In this document: positions 25,308 to 33,413 of the stretch, in pieces
How the letters are laid out: each line of letters opens with the position of its first letter
Numbering within the stretch: position 1 is the first letter of the stretch
Source: an uncultured Pelagibacteraceae bacterium
Lineage (GTDB): Bacteria > Pseudomonadota > Alphaproteobacteria > Pelagibacterales > Pelagibacteraceae
DNA length: 33,413 bases
Assembly: GCA_902559395.1 (NCBI GenBank)
Contig: CACEHR010000011.1
Location: forward strand, 1-33,413
Direction of reading: 5' to 3'
Made by a program: the position numbers and the translations under genes
The notes under the pieces: generated by a model
Told to the model about the DNA's origin: nothing
Database searches by the model: none
Seen by the model: only the letters and a program-made list of their open reading frames with translations

Positions 25308-25757
25308 TTAAAATGGAATTTCATCATCCATGTCTGACACTTGTGAAGAATCCTCAATGTTATTTTGTTGAGTTGTGTCATTTTGAATTCCACCACCAGA
25401 ATTTCCCCCACCCAACATCGTAAGTGAAGAATTATATCCTTGTATAACTATTTCAGTAGAGTACTTATCTTGACCCGATTGTTCATCTTTCCATTTTCTT
25501 GTCGTAAGTTGTCCTTCAACATAAACTTGAGCACCTTTTTTTAAATATTGTTGTACAACATTTACTAAACCCTCATTAAATACAACTATACGGTGCCATT
25601 CAGTTTTTTCTTTTCTTTCACCTGTGTTTTTATCCTTCCAGGATTGACTTGTTGCAAGGCTTAGTCTGGCTACACTTTTACCATTTACCATTTGCTTAAT
25701 TTCAGGATCTGCGCCCAAACGACCAATTAATAATACTTTATTTAAACTTCCAGCCAT
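25308..25757 (-). CDS. ssb: Single-stranded DNA-binding protein
   Basis: This 149-residue protein has an OB fold at about residues 4-112 ([31 protein letters not shown]). A Gly/Gln/Asn-rich flexible linker follows, and the conserved acidic tip DDEIPF recruits repair and replication partners. It coats single-stranded DNA as a tetramer. It is transcribed divergently from uvrA across 88 bases, the classic bacterial arrangement, and appears to head a run with gyrA, coaD, the cyclophilin gene and tgt. Confidence 0.97.
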   Translation of the reverse strand: MAGSLNKVLLIGRLGADPEIKQMVNGKSVARLSLATSQSWKDKNTGERKEKTEWHRIVVFNEGLVNVVQQYLKKGAQVYVEGQLTTRKWKDEQSGQDKYSTEIVIQGYNSSLTMLGGGNSGGGIQNDTTQQNNIEDSSQVSDMDDEIPF

Positions 25758-25769
25758 AATATTTAATAT

Positions 25770-25798
25770 TTGTTAAATTAGTTAATTAGAATTATATC
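25770..25798 (+). promoter_or_regulatory. Candidate uvrA promoter
   Basis: On the plus strand TTGTTA (25770-25775) and TATATC (25793-25798) are spaced by 17 bases, each matching 4 of 6. The -10 lies on the same bases as the ssb -10, so the two promoters would be mutually exclusive or jointly controlled. Confidence 0.35.
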
Positions 25799-25806
25799 AC
25801 AATTCT
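25788..25806. promoter_or_regulatory. Inverted repeat over the ssb/uvrA divergent promoters (possible operator)
   Basis: AGAATT and AATTCT are perfect 6-bp arms separated by 7 bases and covering the -10 elements proposed for both genes. Both genes are SOS-controlled in many bacteria, so a repressor site is a reasonable idea. The sequence does not match the LexA boxes I know, and AT-rich DNA makes chance dyads common. Confidence 0.35.
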
Positions 25807-25818
25807 TCTGAATATTAA
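25791..25818 (-). promoter_or_regulatory. ssb promoter (extended -10)
   Basis: On the minus strand TGATATAAT (25791-25799) is a perfect extended -10 (TG-N-TATAAT), with a weak -35 TTAATA (25813-25818) at a 16-base spacing. Transcription should start near 25784, leaving a leader of about 27 bases. Confidence 0.55.
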
Positions 25819-25845
25819 TTTTATTAACTCAAAGCAACTAAAATT

Positions 25846-28698
25846 ATGATGAAAAAGATAGTTATTAAGGGCGCTAAAGAACATAATTTGAAGAATGTTA
25901 CTGTAGAGATTCCAAAAGACAAATTTGTGGTCATAACGGGTCTATCAGGGTCAGGAAAATCATCTTTAGCTTTTGATACAATCTACGCAGAAGGTCAGAG
26001 AAGGTATGTGGAGAGTTTATCTGCCTATGCTCGTCAATTTTTAGATAAAATGAAAAAACCAAATGTTGATTTAATAGAAGGATTAAGTCCAGCTATTGCA
26101 ATCGAGCAAAAAAATACCTCAAAAAACCCAAGATCTACTGTTGCAACTGTAACTGAAATTTATGATTACATGAGGGTGTTATATGCTAGAGCAGGTATCC
26201 CCTACTCGCCATTTACAGGTAAACCAATAACCTCACAAACAATTACACAAATAGTAGATTTGGTTAAAAAATTACCAAAAAAATCAACAATATATATTTA
26301 CGCCCCAGTTGTAAGAGGTCGTAAAGGTGAATATAAAAAAGATATTTTAAGCTACAAAAGAAGAGGTTTTAGAAAAATTAAAATAGATAATGTTTTATAC
26401 GATATTGAAAAATCTCCTAATCTAGATAAAAAACTTAAACATGATATTTCAATCTTAGTTGATAGAATAGTTTTAAATTCAAAACTTGGAAACAGATTAG
26501 CTGAAAGTATTGAAACAGCTGTAAATTTAGCTAACGGTTTAGTTTTTGTCGAATATGAAGATGAAACTCTTCCTCAAAAATTTAGAAAAATTGAAAAATT
26601 AATTTATTCTACAAAATTTGCATGTCCTGAAAGTGGTTTTACAATTGAAGAAATTGAGCCAAGACTTTTTTCATTTAATAGTCCCTATGGAGCTTGTGAA
26701 GAGTGTGAGGGAATTGGAATGAAATTAAATGTTGATCCAAATTTAGTTGTTCCTGATGAAAGGAAAAGTTTAGCTGATGGAGCAATTGAACCCTGGTCAA
26801 AATCAACTACTTTATATTATGCTCAAACCCTAGCATCTTTAGCAAAACATTATGGTTTTTCTTTAGATGAAAAATGGAAAAAATTACCAAAAAAAATTAA
26901 AGATATTATTCTATATGGCTCGGATGAAGATGAGATTAAATTTAATTATGATGATGGATACGAGAAATATTCTTACAAAAAAACTTTTGAAGGTGTAATT
27001 AATAATCTTGAACGAAGATTTTTAGAGTCTGATAGCGAATGGAAAAGAGAAGCAATAGCTGAATATCAATCTGATACTGCCTGTGAAGCATGCAATGGTG
27101 ATAGATTAAAAGAGGAAGCCTTATGTGTAAAAATCAATGATCTAAATATTAGTGAGGTAACAAAAAAATCTATTTTAGATGCAGCAGAATGGTTTAAAAA
27201 TTTAGAAAATAACCTTGATAAACGACAATTTAAAATAGCAGAACATGTTCTAAAAGAAATTAACGAAAGGTTAAATTTTCTTTTAAATGTTGGTTTAGAT
27301 TATTTAACATTATCAAGAGAATCTGGAACTTTATCAGGCGGTGAAGCTCAAAGAATAAGATTAGCTTCACAAATTGGATCAGGTTTGACAGGTGTATTAT
27401 ATGTTTTAGATGAGCCTTCAATTGGATTACACCAAAAAGATAACGTTAAACTGATTAATGCACTTAAAAGATTACGAGATCTAGGTAATACTGTTATTGT
27501 TGTAGAGCATGACACAGAAACAATGGAAAATGCAGATCATATAATTGATCTAGGTCCCGAAGCTGGAAGTAATGGTGGTGAGATAACAGCCCAAGGTTCT
27601 TATGAAGATTTAAAAAAAGATAAAAATAGTATTACAGGTCAATATCTTGCAAATAAAAAAACAATTGAGATTCCTAAAACTAGACGTTTAGCTAAAAATG
27701 GAAGATTTGTAGAAATCAATGGCGCAAGTGGAAATAATCTAAATAATGTAAATCTTAAAATTCCAACTGGAACTTTTACCTGTGTCACTGGTGTTTCTGG
27801 TAGTGGAAAATCTACTTTAATACTACAAACATTATTTCATGCTTTAAATTTAACATTAAATAATAAAGCAAGAAAAGCACCTAAATCATTTAAAGGATAC
27901 AAAGGAGTAGAATTAATTGATAAAATAATTGATATTGACCAGTCTCCTATTGGTAGAACTCCAAGATCAAATCCAGCAACATATACGGGTGCTTTTGGGC
28001 CTATTAGGGATTGGTTTACAAGTTTACCAGAATCTAAAACCAGAGGATATAAACCAGGAAGATTTTCTTTTAATGTTAAAGGAGGCAGATGTGAAGCTTG
28101 TGAGGGTGATGGTGTAATTACATATGAGATGCATTTTTTACCTGATGTTTATATACAATGTGATGAGTGTAAAGGTACCAGATATAATAGAGAAACTTTA
28201 GAAATTAAATTTAAAGGTAAAAGTATTGCTGATGTTTTAGATATGTCAGTTGATGAGGGGTGTGAGTATTTTGAAAATATATCTAATATAAAAACAAAAT
28301 TGTTAACTCTTAAAAAAGTTGGATTAGGCTATATAAAAATTGGTCAGCAAGCAACTACTCTATCAGGGGGTGAAGCACAACGAATTAAGCTTGCAAAAGA
28401 ACTTTCTAAAAGATCAACGGGAAGAACAATGTATATATTGGATGAACCAACCACAGGTCTACATCAACATGATATTAAAAAACTTTTAGAGATACTTCAT
28501 ACATTTGTAAAACTAGGGAATACAGTAGTTGTCATTGAACATAATCTAGATGTTATTAAAACAGCCGACTACATTGTGGATATGGGTCCTGAAGGTGGTG
28601 TAAAGGGTGGTAATATTGTCGCCGAAGGAAAACCTGAGGAAGTATGCAAAGTTAAGGAGAGTTATACCGGTCAATTTTTAAAACCTCTTTTGAACTAG
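25846..28698 (+). CDS. uvrA: Excinuclease ABC subunit A
   Basis: This 950-residue ABC-type ATPase finds DNA damage for nucleotide excision repair with UvrB. It has two ATPase heads: Walker [10 protein letters not shown] (32-40) and GVSGSGKST (near 649-657), each with an LSGGEAQRI(R/K)LA signature and a DEPS/DEPT Walker B. The second zinc module is intact (CEAC ... CDEC, about 749-775). The first has C260, S263, C284 and C287, so one of four ligands is Ser; I recall this as usual in alphaproteobacteria. Two ATGs occur in tandem at the start (25846, 25849). It is divergent from ssb. Confidence 0.97.
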   Translation: MMKKIVIKGAKEHNLKNVTVEIPKDKFVVITGLSGSGKSSLAFDTIYAEGQRRYVESLSAYARQFLDKMKKPNVDLIEGLSPAIAIEQKNTSKNPRSTVATVTEIYDYMRVLYARAGIPYSPFTGKPITSQTITQIVDLVKKLPKKSTIYIYAPVVRGRKGEYKKDILSYKRRGFRKIKIDNVLYDIEKSPNLDKKLKHDISILVDRIVLNSKLGNRLAESIETAVNLANGLVFVEYEDETLPQKFRKIEKLIYSTKFACPESGFTIEEIEPRLFSFNSPYGACEECEGIGMKLNVDPNLVVPDERKSLADGAIEPWSKSTTLYYAQTLASLAKHYGFSLDEKWKKLPKKIKDIILYGSDEDEIKFNYDDGYEKYSYKKTFEGVINNLERRFLESDSEWKREAIAEYQSDTACEACNGDRLKEEALCVKINDLNISEVTKKSILDAAEWFKNLENNLDKRQFKIAEHVLKEINERLNFLLNVGLDYLTLSRESGTLSGGEAQRIRLASQIGSGLTGVLYVLDEPSIGLHQKDNVKLINALKRLRDLGNTVIVVEHDTETMENADHIIDLGPEAGSNGGEITAQGSYEDLKKDKNSITGQYLANKKTIEIPKTRRLAKNGRFVEINGASGNNLNNVNLKIPTGTFTCVTGVSGSGKSTLILQTLFHALNLTLNNKARKAPKSFKGYKGVELIDKIIDIDQSPIGRTPRSNPATYTGAFGPIRDWFTSLPESKTRGYKPGRFSFNVKGGRCEACEGDGVITYEMHFLPDVYIQCDECKGTRYNRETLEIKFKGKSIADVLDMSVDEGCEYFENISNIKTKLLTLKKVGLGYIKIGQQATTLSGGEAQRIKLAKELSKRSTGRTMYILDEPTTGLHQHDIKKLLEILHTFVKLGNTVVVIEHNLDVIKTADYIVDMGPEGGVKGGNIVAEGKPEEVCKVKESYTGQFLKPLLN

Positions 28699-28708
28699 AT
28701 TTAACAAC

Positions 28709-28737
28709 TTAAAAATGTTCAAAAATTAGTGTATAGT
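28709..28737 (+). promoter_or_regulatory. Candidate promoter for the PuuD-like gene
   Basis: TTAAAA (28709-28714) and TATAGT (28732-28737) are spaced by 17 bases in the 50-base gap after uvrA. Transcription would start only a few bases before the ATG, so the message would be nearly leaderless. Confidence 0.3.
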
Positions 28738-28748
28738 AATTAAGAATC

Positions 28749-29351
28749 ATGAGTAGCTTATTATCATCATTGTCAAAAACAGTTCATGCATCCCTTGCGT
28801 TAGCAATAATATTGTTTTTAGGATTGTTTTATTTAAATGATGGAATAGCTTTTGATGCACTTTTCTGGAGCTGGTTGTTTAGATACATACATGTGATTGT
28901 TGCAATTATGTGGATTGGATTACTTTGGTATTTTAATTTTGTTCAAATTCCAAACATGGGAAAAATTCCAGATGAGCAAAAACCAGCCATTGGTAAAGTG
29001 ATAGCACCAGCTGCATTATTTTACTTTAGATGGGCTGCTGCATTAACTGTTCTTTCAGGTTTAATTCTAGCTCTTCTTAATGGATATCTTCATGATGCAA
29101 TGACTTTAAGTATTGGTTCAGGAGTACCAAAACATACGGCGATAGGAATTGGGATGTGGCTAGGAATTATAATGGCATTTAATGTATGGTTTGTAATTTG
29201 GCCAAATCAGAAAAGAGCTTTGGGAATTGTTGAAAGTGATCCAGACACAAAAGCTAAATCTGCTAAAACAGCAATGCTATTTTCAAGAACTAATACTCTT
29301 TTGTCTTTGCCAATGCTGCTATCTATGGTTGCAGCACAAAATATATATTGA
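28749..29351 (+). CDS. Urate hydroxylase PuuD-type membrane domain protein
   Basis: This 200-residue inner-membrane protein matches the membrane domain of PuuD (Urate_ox_N family). It has FRYIHVIVAIMWIGLLWYFNFVQIP at residues 44-68, described here as the RYIHV and MWIGLLWYFNF blocks; ALFYFRWAAALTVLSG; and the C-terminal IGIGMWLGIIMAFNVWFVIWPNQKRALG block. PuuD proteins of other bacteria carry a C-terminal cytochrome c domain for electron transfer. Here the protein ends after the membrane part and no CxxCH motif exists. About five membrane segments are visible. A role in urate oxidation is therefore uncertain. No purine-catabolism gene lies nearby. Confidence 0.75.
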   Translation: MSSLLSSLSKTVHASLALAIILFLGLFYLNDGIAFDALFWSWLFRYIHVIVAIMWIGLLWYFNFVQIPNMGKIPDEQKPAIGKVIAPAALFYFRWAAALTVLSGLILALLNGYLHDAMTLSIGSGVPKHTAIGIGMWLGIIMAFNVWFVIWPNQKRALGIVESDPDTKAKSAKTAMLFSRTNTLLSLPMLLSMVAAQNIY

Positions 29352-29355
29352 AAAG

Positions 29356-31317
29356 TTAATATTGTAGCTCTTTAATATTCTTAAATTGATTTAAACTATC
29401 TGGATTAGCCAAAGCTTCTTTGTTTTTTATTTTATTTCCTTCAATTATATTTTTAACTGCTAATTCAACAATTTTACCACTTTTGGTTCTTGGTATGTCG
29501 TTTATCTGAATGATTTTTCTTGGCACATGTCTAGGTGATGCATTTTTTCTAATTTGAAATTTTAATTTTTTCAATAAGTTATCATTAAGTTGATATTTTG
29601 GATTTAAAATTACAAATAAAATTATCCTAACATCATTGTCCCAAGATTGTCCAACAACCAAAGACTCTCTAATTTCTTTAAACCGCTCTACCTCAGAATA
29701 GATTTCGGCAGTGCCAAGTCTTACGCCACCAGGATTTAGAGTTGTATCTGATCTTCCTGATATTATTAATCCATTATTATTTGTTATTTGAGCGTAATCA
29801 CCATGGTGCCATATATTTCTATATCTGTTAAAATAAGCTTTTTTATATTTAGTATCTTTATAATCATTCCAAAATTTTGAAGGCATTGATGGAAAAGGAT
29901 TAACACAAACTAATTCGCCTTTTTGATTTAAAATAGACTTTCCCTTTTCATTAAATACTCGTACATCCATACCTAAACCTTTGCTTTGTATTTCTCCTGC
30001 ATGTACAGATTGGTATAAATTTCCCAAAACAAAACAAGAAACAATATCTGTTCCTCCAGAAATAGATGCTAAATGAACATTTTTTTTAATATTCTTATAA
30101 ACATATTTAAAACAATCTGCTGATAATGGAGATCCAGTAGAACAAATAGTTTTAAGTTTTTCTAACTTATGAATTTTCTTAAAGTTTTTATTCGTTTTTC
30201 TTAATGCATCAACATATTTGGCACTAACACCAAATAAGGTTATATTTTCTTTATTGGCTATTTTTATAAGAAGATCATCACGTTTATACATTGGGAAACC
30301 ATCGAATAATACAATTGATGCTTTTGAGGCTAAAACTGAAATTAGCCAATTCCACATCATCCATCCACATGTTGTAAAATAAAAAACATTGTCATTTTCT
30401 TTAATGTCACAATGTAGCTGATGCTCTTTTAAATGCTGAACTAATACACCACCATTTTTATGGCAAATACATTTAGGTTTACCAGTTGTACCGCTAGAAT
30501 AAAGAATTGCTAAGTCATGTTCAAAATCAAATTTATGAAATTTAAATTTTGAAGCATTTTCCTTAATAATATTGTTCCAATAGTGTGTTTTGATATTTTT
30601 GTATCTTGGAAGTTTTTTTAAAATTGGCTGACCTGGATAAATAGATATGATTACATGTTTTATAGAAGGGATTTTTTTTAATATTTCAGGAATTCTCTCT
30701 AAAATATTAATTTTTTTTCCATTGTAAAAATATTGATTAGTAACAATTAAAATTTTTGGTTTAATTTGAGAAAATCTCTCTATAACTCCGTTAATTCCAA
30801 AATCAGGTGAGCAAGATGACCATATTGCTCCAATAGCAACAGTACCCAAAAAAGCCTCTACTGTTTCAGATATGTTTGGCATATAAGCTGCTATTCTATC
30901 TTTCGGCTTAATATTTAATTTTTTAAAATTATTTGAAATATTTTTTACATTTTTATTTAACTCTTTCCAATTTCGTATCTCACGATATCCATTTTCACTA
31001 ATAAAAGTAATTGCTTTCTCTTTTGTATTTTTTGAAAGTAAATTTTCACTAAAATTTAATCTTGAATTTGGTAAAAAAGTATTTTTAAAAAATTTTTTTG
31101 ATTTTTTGACTTTTGTGTTGCTTTTAATACCTTTAACTTTTGAGAAATCCCACACACTACTCCAAAAATCACCTTGATTTTTAATTGACCAATCATGAAT
31201 TTGTTTGAAATTTTCATTAAAATTTTTGTTAAATCTTTCAGATATAAATTTTTCAAATTTAAATAAATTTGAATTTTTTTTTACTTTACTGGACGGTTTC
31301 CAAAGTCTTATATTCAT
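29356..31317 (-). CDS. aacS: Acetoacetyl-CoA synthetase
   Basis: This 653-residue adenylate-forming enzyme converts acetoacetate, ATP and CoA to acetoacetyl-CoA. The N-terminal ACAS-type cap includes WSVWDFSKVKG-like residues (about 50-65). The AMP-binding P-loop is YSSGTTGKPKC, TCGWMMWN and SGGTDIVSCF follow, and GRSDTTLNPGGVRLGTAEIY and PRTKSGKIVE (catalytic Lys) mark the C-terminal domain. The GGTD(I) motif and length separate it from acetyl-CoA synthetase. It would allow use of ketone bodies or polyhydroxybutyrate-derived carbon. It stands alone between the PuuD-like gene (convergent) and secF, with its own candidate promoter. Confidence 0.93.
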   Translation of the reverse strand: MNIRLWKPSSKVKKNSNLFKFEKFISERFNKNFNENFKQIHDWSIKNQGDFWSSVWDFSKVKGIKSNTKVKKSKKFFKNTFLPNSRLNFSENLLSKNTKEKAITFISENGYREIRNWKELNKNVKNISNNFKKLNIKPKDRIAAYMPNISETVEAFLGTVAIGAIWSSCSPDFGINGVIERFSQIKPKILIVTNQYFYNGKKINILERIPEILKKIPSIKHVIISIYPGQPILKKLPRYKNIKTHYWNNIIKENASKFKFHKFDFEHDLAILYSSGTTGKPKCICHKNGGVLVQHLKEHQLHCDIKENDNVFYFTTCGWMMWNWLISVLASKASIVLFDGFPMYKRDDLLIKIANKENITLFGVSAKYVDALRKTNKNFKKIHKLEKLKTICSTGSPLSADCFKYVYKNIKKNVHLASISGGTDIVSCFVLGNLYQSVHAGEIQSKGLGMDVRVFNEKGKSILNQKGELVCVNPFPSMPSKFWNDYKDTKYKKAYFNRYRNIWHHGDYAQITNNNGLIISGRSDTTLNPGGVRLGTAEIYSEVERFKEIRESLVVGQSWDNDVRIILFVILNPKYQLNDNLLKKLKFQIRKNASPRHVPRKIIQINDIPRTKSGKIVELAVKNIIEGNKIKNKEALANPDSLNQFKNIKELQY

Positions 31318-31323
31318 AAAATA

Positions 31324-31350
31324 ATTATAATGCTTTGAAGTATTATAATG
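31324..31350 (-). promoter_or_regulatory. aacS promoter region with repeated -10 motif
   Basis: On the minus strand the 9-mer CATTATAAT occurs twice, at 31342-31350 and 31324-31332, 18 bases apart; each contains a consensus TATAAT. The upstream copy would give a leader of about 18 bases and the downstream copy an almost leaderless message. No strong -35 accompanies either. Confidence 0.4.
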
Positions 31351-31371
31351 AAATTTTAAAAATTTTAATGA

Positions 31372-32271
31372 TTAATTTAATTTATTTTGATCGTCATCTC
31401 TCAAAACTGTTTTTTGAGAAACTCTTAATCTTACTAGAACGGTATTCGCTATGTAAATAGAGGAATAAGTTCCAAAAACAACACCTAATATCATAGCAAG
31501 TGAAAATCCTTTGAGTATCTCTCCACCAAAAAAATATATAGCTAATAAAGCAAGTAAAGTAGTTGCAGATGTTATTATTGTTCTTGATAAAGTTTCATTA
31601 ATTGAAATATTTGTTAATTCAAAAATTTTTATATCTGAATATTTTCTTAGATTTTCTCTGACACGATCAAAAATGACCACTGTATCATTCATAGAATATC
31701 CAACTATTGTTAGCACTGCTGCTATAATTGATAAATTAATTTCTAAACTAAATAATGAAAAAACTCCTAGAGTTACAATTACATCATGGAACAGAGCTAG
31801 AATAGCGCCCAAACTAAATTGCCATTCAAATCTTATCCAAATATAAATTAACATTAGTGCTAAAGACAAGGATATTGCTATTACACCTGATTTTAATAAT
31901 TCAGCACTTACCTTTGGCCCAACATTCTCTACCCTTCTAAAATCATAGTTATTTCCAAAAGATTTATCTAAATTAGTTTTAATTTCCTCAATGATATTCT
32001 TTTTATTATCTTTATTTTCAAATTTAACTAAAAAATCTGTATCATTACCAAATTTCTTTACTGAGACATCTCCTAAATCCATTTGATTAAATCTATCTCT
32101 TAATGAACTTACATTTATTTTAGAATCTGAAGCTCTTAATTCAATTAAAGTACCGCCTTTAAAATCTATACCAAAATTAAGTCCTTTAAAAATTAACAAT
32201 AATAATGAAACAACAATTAAAATCGATGAGAGTAAATTAAAGTGGTTATAATATTTATTAAAAGCAATCAT
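31372..32271 (-). CDS. secF: Protein translocase subunit SecF
   Basis: This 299-residue inner-membrane RND-type protein uses the proton motive force with SecD to pull exported proteins through SecYEG. The first membrane segment is followed by LNFGIDFKGGTLIELRA. A periplasmic P1-like domain follows (about 40-120), then membrane segments with the SecF hallmarks GYSMNDTVVIFDRVREN and SINETLSRTIITSATTLLALLAIYFFGG. Length is typical. The ATG overlaps the secD stop by one base (TAATG), giving tight coupling for equal production of the two subunits. Confidence 0.97.
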   Translation of the reverse strand: MIAFNKYYNHFNLLSSILIVVSLLLLIFKGLNFGIDFKGGTLIELRASDSKINVSSLRDRFNQMDLGDVSVKKFGNDTDFLVKFENKDNKKNIIEEIKTNLDKSFGNNYDFRRVENVGPKVSAELLKSGVIAISLSLALMLIYIWIRFEWQFSLGAILALFHDVIVTLGVFSLFSLEINLSIIAAVLTIVGYSMNDTVVIFDRVRENLRKYSDIKIFELTNISINETLSRTIITSATTLLALLAIYFFGGEILKGFSLAMILGVVFGTYSSIYIANTVLVRLRVSQKTVLRDDDQNKLN

Positions 32272-33413
32272 TATATTAAATTTTCCTTATTTTTATTTCT
32301 TGCTACGTAAATACTAGTGAATAATCTAGCTATAAAATAAACTGAAAATAGTGTTGTAAATATTCCAACTCCTAAAGTTACAGCAAAACCTTTGACTGGG
32401 CCTGAACCCATAAAAAATAAAATAATTGCAGCTAATAATGTAGTAATATTAGCATCTAAAATAGCTGTTCTTGATTTGATATAACCACCATCAAAAGCCA
32501 AAATATTATTAGACTCATCTTTTAGTTCCTCTTTAATTCTCTCAAAAATTAAAACATTTGCATCAACTGCCATACCTACAGTTAGAATAATCCCTGCAAT
32601 ACCAGGCAATGTTAAAGTAGCTTCAAATAAAGTTAAAACACCCAAAAGAATAAACAAATTAACTATTAGTGTTACATTGGTAATTAATCCAAAAATTTTA
32701 TATTTTACGAACATAAAAATTATTACCAACATAAAACCTATTGCTAATGCAATCATTCCTGCATTAATTGAGTCTTGTCCAAGATCTGGTCCAACTGTTC
32801 TTTCTTCAATTATTTCTAATGGTGCTGGTAATGCTCCTGATCTTAATAATAAAGCTAAATCAGTTGCTGTTTGAAAAGTGAAGCCACCACTTATCTGACC
32901 AGATCCACTTGCAATCGTGTCTCTAACTACAGGGGCACTAATAATTTTACCATCCAAAACAATTGCTAATTGCTTTCCAATACCGGTTGAAGTTGCCTTA
33001 CCAAACCTTTTTGCGCCTACTCTATCTAAAGTAAATGAAACAATTGTTTGATTGGCTTGAGTGTCCATTTTTGGTTGCGCATCAAGTAAATTTTCACCAC
33101 TTATTATAATTCTTTTACTAACTGTGGCTTCTTCTAAACCATTTTCAAATTTTAATTTTTCAACTCCAAAACGATCATTTTCGTCATTTGTTACAAATCG
33201 AAAAGTCAGGTTGGCAGTTTTGCCAAGCAATGATTTTATTCTCATCGGATCATCTAATCCAGGTAGCTCTACTAAAATTCGGTTATTTCCTCTTTTAAGT
33301 ATGTTGGGTTCATTAGTTCCAACCTCATCTACCCTTCTTCTAACTATTTCTATAGCTTGATCTTGAGAAGAATTTTTAAGTTTAATTAAACCTTGTCTTG
33401 AAAAATTAACTTT
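32271..33413 (-). CDS. secD: Protein translocase subunit SecD (N-terminus beyond right edge)
   Basis: The frame is open to the right edge, showing 380 C-terminal residues. An ATG at 33245 is internal, because conserved SecD sequence (RRRVDEVGTNEP, then RILVELPGLDDP) continues upstream of it. The P1 periplasmic domain is seen through SGGFTFQTATDLALLLRSGALPAPLEI and TVGPDLGQDSINAG. It is followed by the membrane half with the diagnostic GMAVDANVLIFERIKEEL and SRTAILDANITTLLAAIILF. SecD forms the proton-driven SecDF complex that assists protein export and completes release on the periplasmic side. It is coupled to secF. Confidence 0.97.
   Translation of the reverse strand, partial: KVNFSRQGLIKLKNSSQDQAIEIVRRRVDEVGTNEPNILKRGNNRILVELPGLDDPMRIKSLLGKTANLTFRFVTNDENDRFGVEKLKFENGLEEATVSKRIIISGENLLDAQPKMDTQANQTIVSFTLDRVGAKRFGKATSTGIGKQLAIVLDGKIISAPVVRDTIASGSGQISGGFTFQTATDLALLLRSGALPAPLEIIEERTVGPDLGQDSINAGMIALAIGFMLVIIFMFVKYKIFGLITNVTLIVNLFILLGVLTLFEATLTLPGIAGIILTVGMAVDANVLIFERIKEELKDESNNILAFDGGYIKSRTAILDANITTLLAAIILFFMGSGPVKGFAVTLGVGIFTTLFSVYFIARLFTSIYVARNKNKENLI

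Noticed and set aside
33243..33245. ATG as the start of secD
   Set aside because: The same frame upstream encodes conserved SecD sequence up to the edge, so the ATG is internal and the gene is cut by the window.
33061..33360. A 99-codon plus-strand frame at the right edge
   Set aside because: It is antisense to secD, whose conserved protein sequence continues through this stretch to the window edge.

Overview
The window looks like a chromosomal segment of a streamlined, very AT-rich alphaproteobacterium, most likely SAR11/Pelagibacterales. This is an inference from several things: A/T-ended codons nearly everywhere, Lys/Asn/Ile-rich proteins, almost no intergenic space, many 1-14 nt gene overlaps, and alphaproteobacterial neighbourhoods (sdhE beside recG; ssb divergent from uvrA; mltB-rlpA-dacC-tmk-holB-metG-tatD-MBL; an NDUFS4-type complex I subunit beside tRNA-Pro). 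I see no phage, insertion sequence, CRISPR array or rRNA, and no gene-free stretch longer than 300 bases.

Layout. (1) 1-3242, minus strand: a surface-glycan type group (partial methyltransferase-like gene, NodB-type deacetylase, two-domain glycosyltransferase) and a small GIY-YIG protein, starting 5 nt after tRNA-Glu. (2) 3248-5669, minus: tRNA-Glu, glpX, an SbmA/BacA-like transporter, the NDUFS4-like subunit and tRNA-Pro. (3) 5764-7955, plus: zinc-ribbon membrane protein, nhaA and a secreted glutathione peroxidase. (4) 7950-16308, minus: a nine-gene run from rarD to a metallo-beta-lactamase-fold hydrolase, covering wall remodelling (mltB, rlpA-like, dacC), DNA precursor and replication functions (tmk, holB), metG and tatD. 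(5) 16395-20469: tRNA-Ser, sdhE, recG, a DUF502 membrane protein with a possible 25-residue membrane peptide upstream, an M48 protease and tRNA-Lys. (6) 20555-25757, minus: ssb-gyrA-coaD-cyclophilin-tgt, probably one operon, divergent from uvrA (plus, 25846). (7) 28749-33413: a PuuD-type membrane protein, acetoacetyl-CoA synthetase, secF and secD (cut by the right edge).

Most genes are housekeeping and are recognised from motifs with high confidence. The points most worth a second look are: a tRNA-guanine transglycosylase that has lost two of its three zinc cysteines; a perfect dyad lying over the -10 elements of both divergent ssb/uvrA promoters; a 21-bp palindrome between the tRNA-Lys promoter and the tRNA; two tRNAs whose encoded CCA ends lie exactly 5 nt from a start codon; and the glycan cluster attached to tRNA-Glu. 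I did not find a clearly new multi-gene system. The glycan cluster is the nearest candidate, and it continues beyond the left edge.
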